A stretch of 64,000 bases of DNA from Saccharopolyspora elongata (lineage in GTDB: Bacteria > Actinomycetota > Actinomycetes > Mycobacteriales > Pseudonocardiaceae): assembly GCF_004348985.1 (NCBI RefSeq), contig NZ_SMKW01000050.1, positions 1-64,000 on the forward strand. Reading direction: 5' to 3'. Positions 63,614 through 64,000 of the stretch are shown here, piece after piece. How positions within the stretch are numbered: the stretch's first letter is position 1; the number at the start of each line of letters is the position of its first letter. Below the pieces are notes generated by a model. The model searched no databases. It was not told the origin of the DNA and saw only the letters and a program-made list of their open reading frames with translations. Position numbers and translations under genes: made by a program.

Positions 63614-64000
63614 TCATCCGGACCTGGTGCGGTCCCAGCCGTCGTCGGTTTGACCCTGCTCGCTCCGGTGCCCCGGGAAGCCTCCGAGGGGATCCTCCAG
63701 CGCCGGGCGCATGATCTGCCCGAGCATCTCGCCCAGGTCCGCCTCGCCGCAGGCGAGGCCGTGCAGATCGACGTCGCCGAAGGCTTCGGCGGGCAGCAGT
63801 TCCTGCACCTTCTCGGCCGCCTTCGCCCGGCCCTGCTGGATGGTGCGCAGCAGGACCTCGCCCAGCTCGGCGGGGGCCATCGTGCGGTAGTCGGTGTTGA
63901 GAAACTTGATCTCGCGGAGTTCCGCCTGGCCGTCGAGCACGATCGCGACCACGCGGTCCGGTGACTCGACCCGCGTGGTGGTCTCGGCCAGCTTGTGCTG
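63614..64000 (-). CDS. YbaB/EbfC-family nucleoid-associated protein, 5' end outside the window
   Basis: The frame is open from the window end through TTTRVESPDRVVAIVLDGQA, LREIKFLNTDYRTMAPAELG and LLRTIQQGRAKAAEKV, typical of the YbaB/EbfC family, a small DNA-binding dimer. The family's N-terminal helix must lie beyond base 64000; the apparent internal start at 63952 splits the domain. Such genes commonly precede WXG100 genes in actinomycete type VII loci. It ends with a Gly/Asp-rich tail. It lies 61 bp upstream of the WXG100 gene and may head the operon. Confidence 0.8.
   Translation of the reverse strand, partial: QHKLAETTTRVESPDRVVAIVLDGQAELREIKFLNTDYRTMAPAELGEVLLRTIQQGRAKAAEKVQELLPAEAFGDVDLHGLACGEADLGEMLGQIMRPALEDPLGGFPGHRSEQGQTDDGWDRTRSG

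Overview
The window is high-GC actinomycete DNA, most likely from a Pseudonocardiaceae-type genome such as Saccharopolyspora. That is inferred from GC content, frequent GTG starts, F420 genes, WXG100 proteins and ATP-binding LuxR regulators. No rRNA operon or complete tRNA gene is present.

1-4.9 kb holds acyl-CoA catabolism genes: the 3' exon of an acyl-CoA dehydrogenase cut by a group II intron, a CaiB/AMACR-type CoA-transferase or racemase, two short-chain dehydrogenases and a TesB thioesterase on the other strand. 4.9-8.8 kb is decayed DNA: a hydantoinase-B-like pseudogene, excisionase and integrase remnants, and a frameshifted insertion sequence abutting a spermidine-synthase-like pseudogene. 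8.8-15.1 kb holds a GNAT acetyltransferase and a TetR repressor divergent from a four-gene operon (cyclase/amidohydrolase, fumarylacetoacetate-hydrolase-like, SCP-x-type thiolase, acyl-CoA ligase). A good promoter there is overlapped by a repeated operator-like site. 15.1-18 kb is a second scar region: an IS3 fragment, a P450 fragment, tRNA-Leu-like T-arm copies, an AT-rich membrane gene, and the 3' half of a tRNA-Pro with its terminator, which looks like an integration site.

18-32.8 kb holds signalling genes: a beta-helix/AAA+ protein related to type VII EccA/CbbX ATPases, two divergent large LuxR-type regulators with poor P-loops, a 775-aa protein with an ADP-ribosyltransferase-like C-terminus, a small conserved protein, a GAF-PAS histidine kinase, a lone receiver and an OmpR-type regulator. 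32.8-41.4 kb is a deazaflavin (F420) locus. fbiC, cofD/fbiA, a small protein, a nitroreductase and an acyl-CoA ligase lie on the minus strand. A GTP cyclohydrolase II, an F420-dependent NADP reductase and a NarL-type regulator lie divergently on the plus strand. GTP cyclohydrolase II could feed the ribityl-uracil precursor of FO, FbiC makes FO, CofD adds the phospholactyl moiety, and NpdG would use the cofactor. An unusual pair of perfect palindromes sits upstream of fbiC, and a diverged copy lies at the far end of the locus.

41.7-64 kb is a type VII secretion substrate module on the minus strand: a YbaB/EbfC protein (cut by the window end), a WXG100 protein and a single 7,130-codon gene. The giant protein has a WXG100/CpnT-like N-terminus, a low-complexity linker, repeated coiled-coil and helix-turn-helix-like segments, a 159-aa tandem repeat, a long beta-rich region, two pertussis-toxin-like ADP-ribosyltransferase domains, and one intact-looking plus one degenerate papain-like domain. 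It is the strongest candidate for an undescribed system. No type VII core genes and no evident immunity gene lie inside the window.
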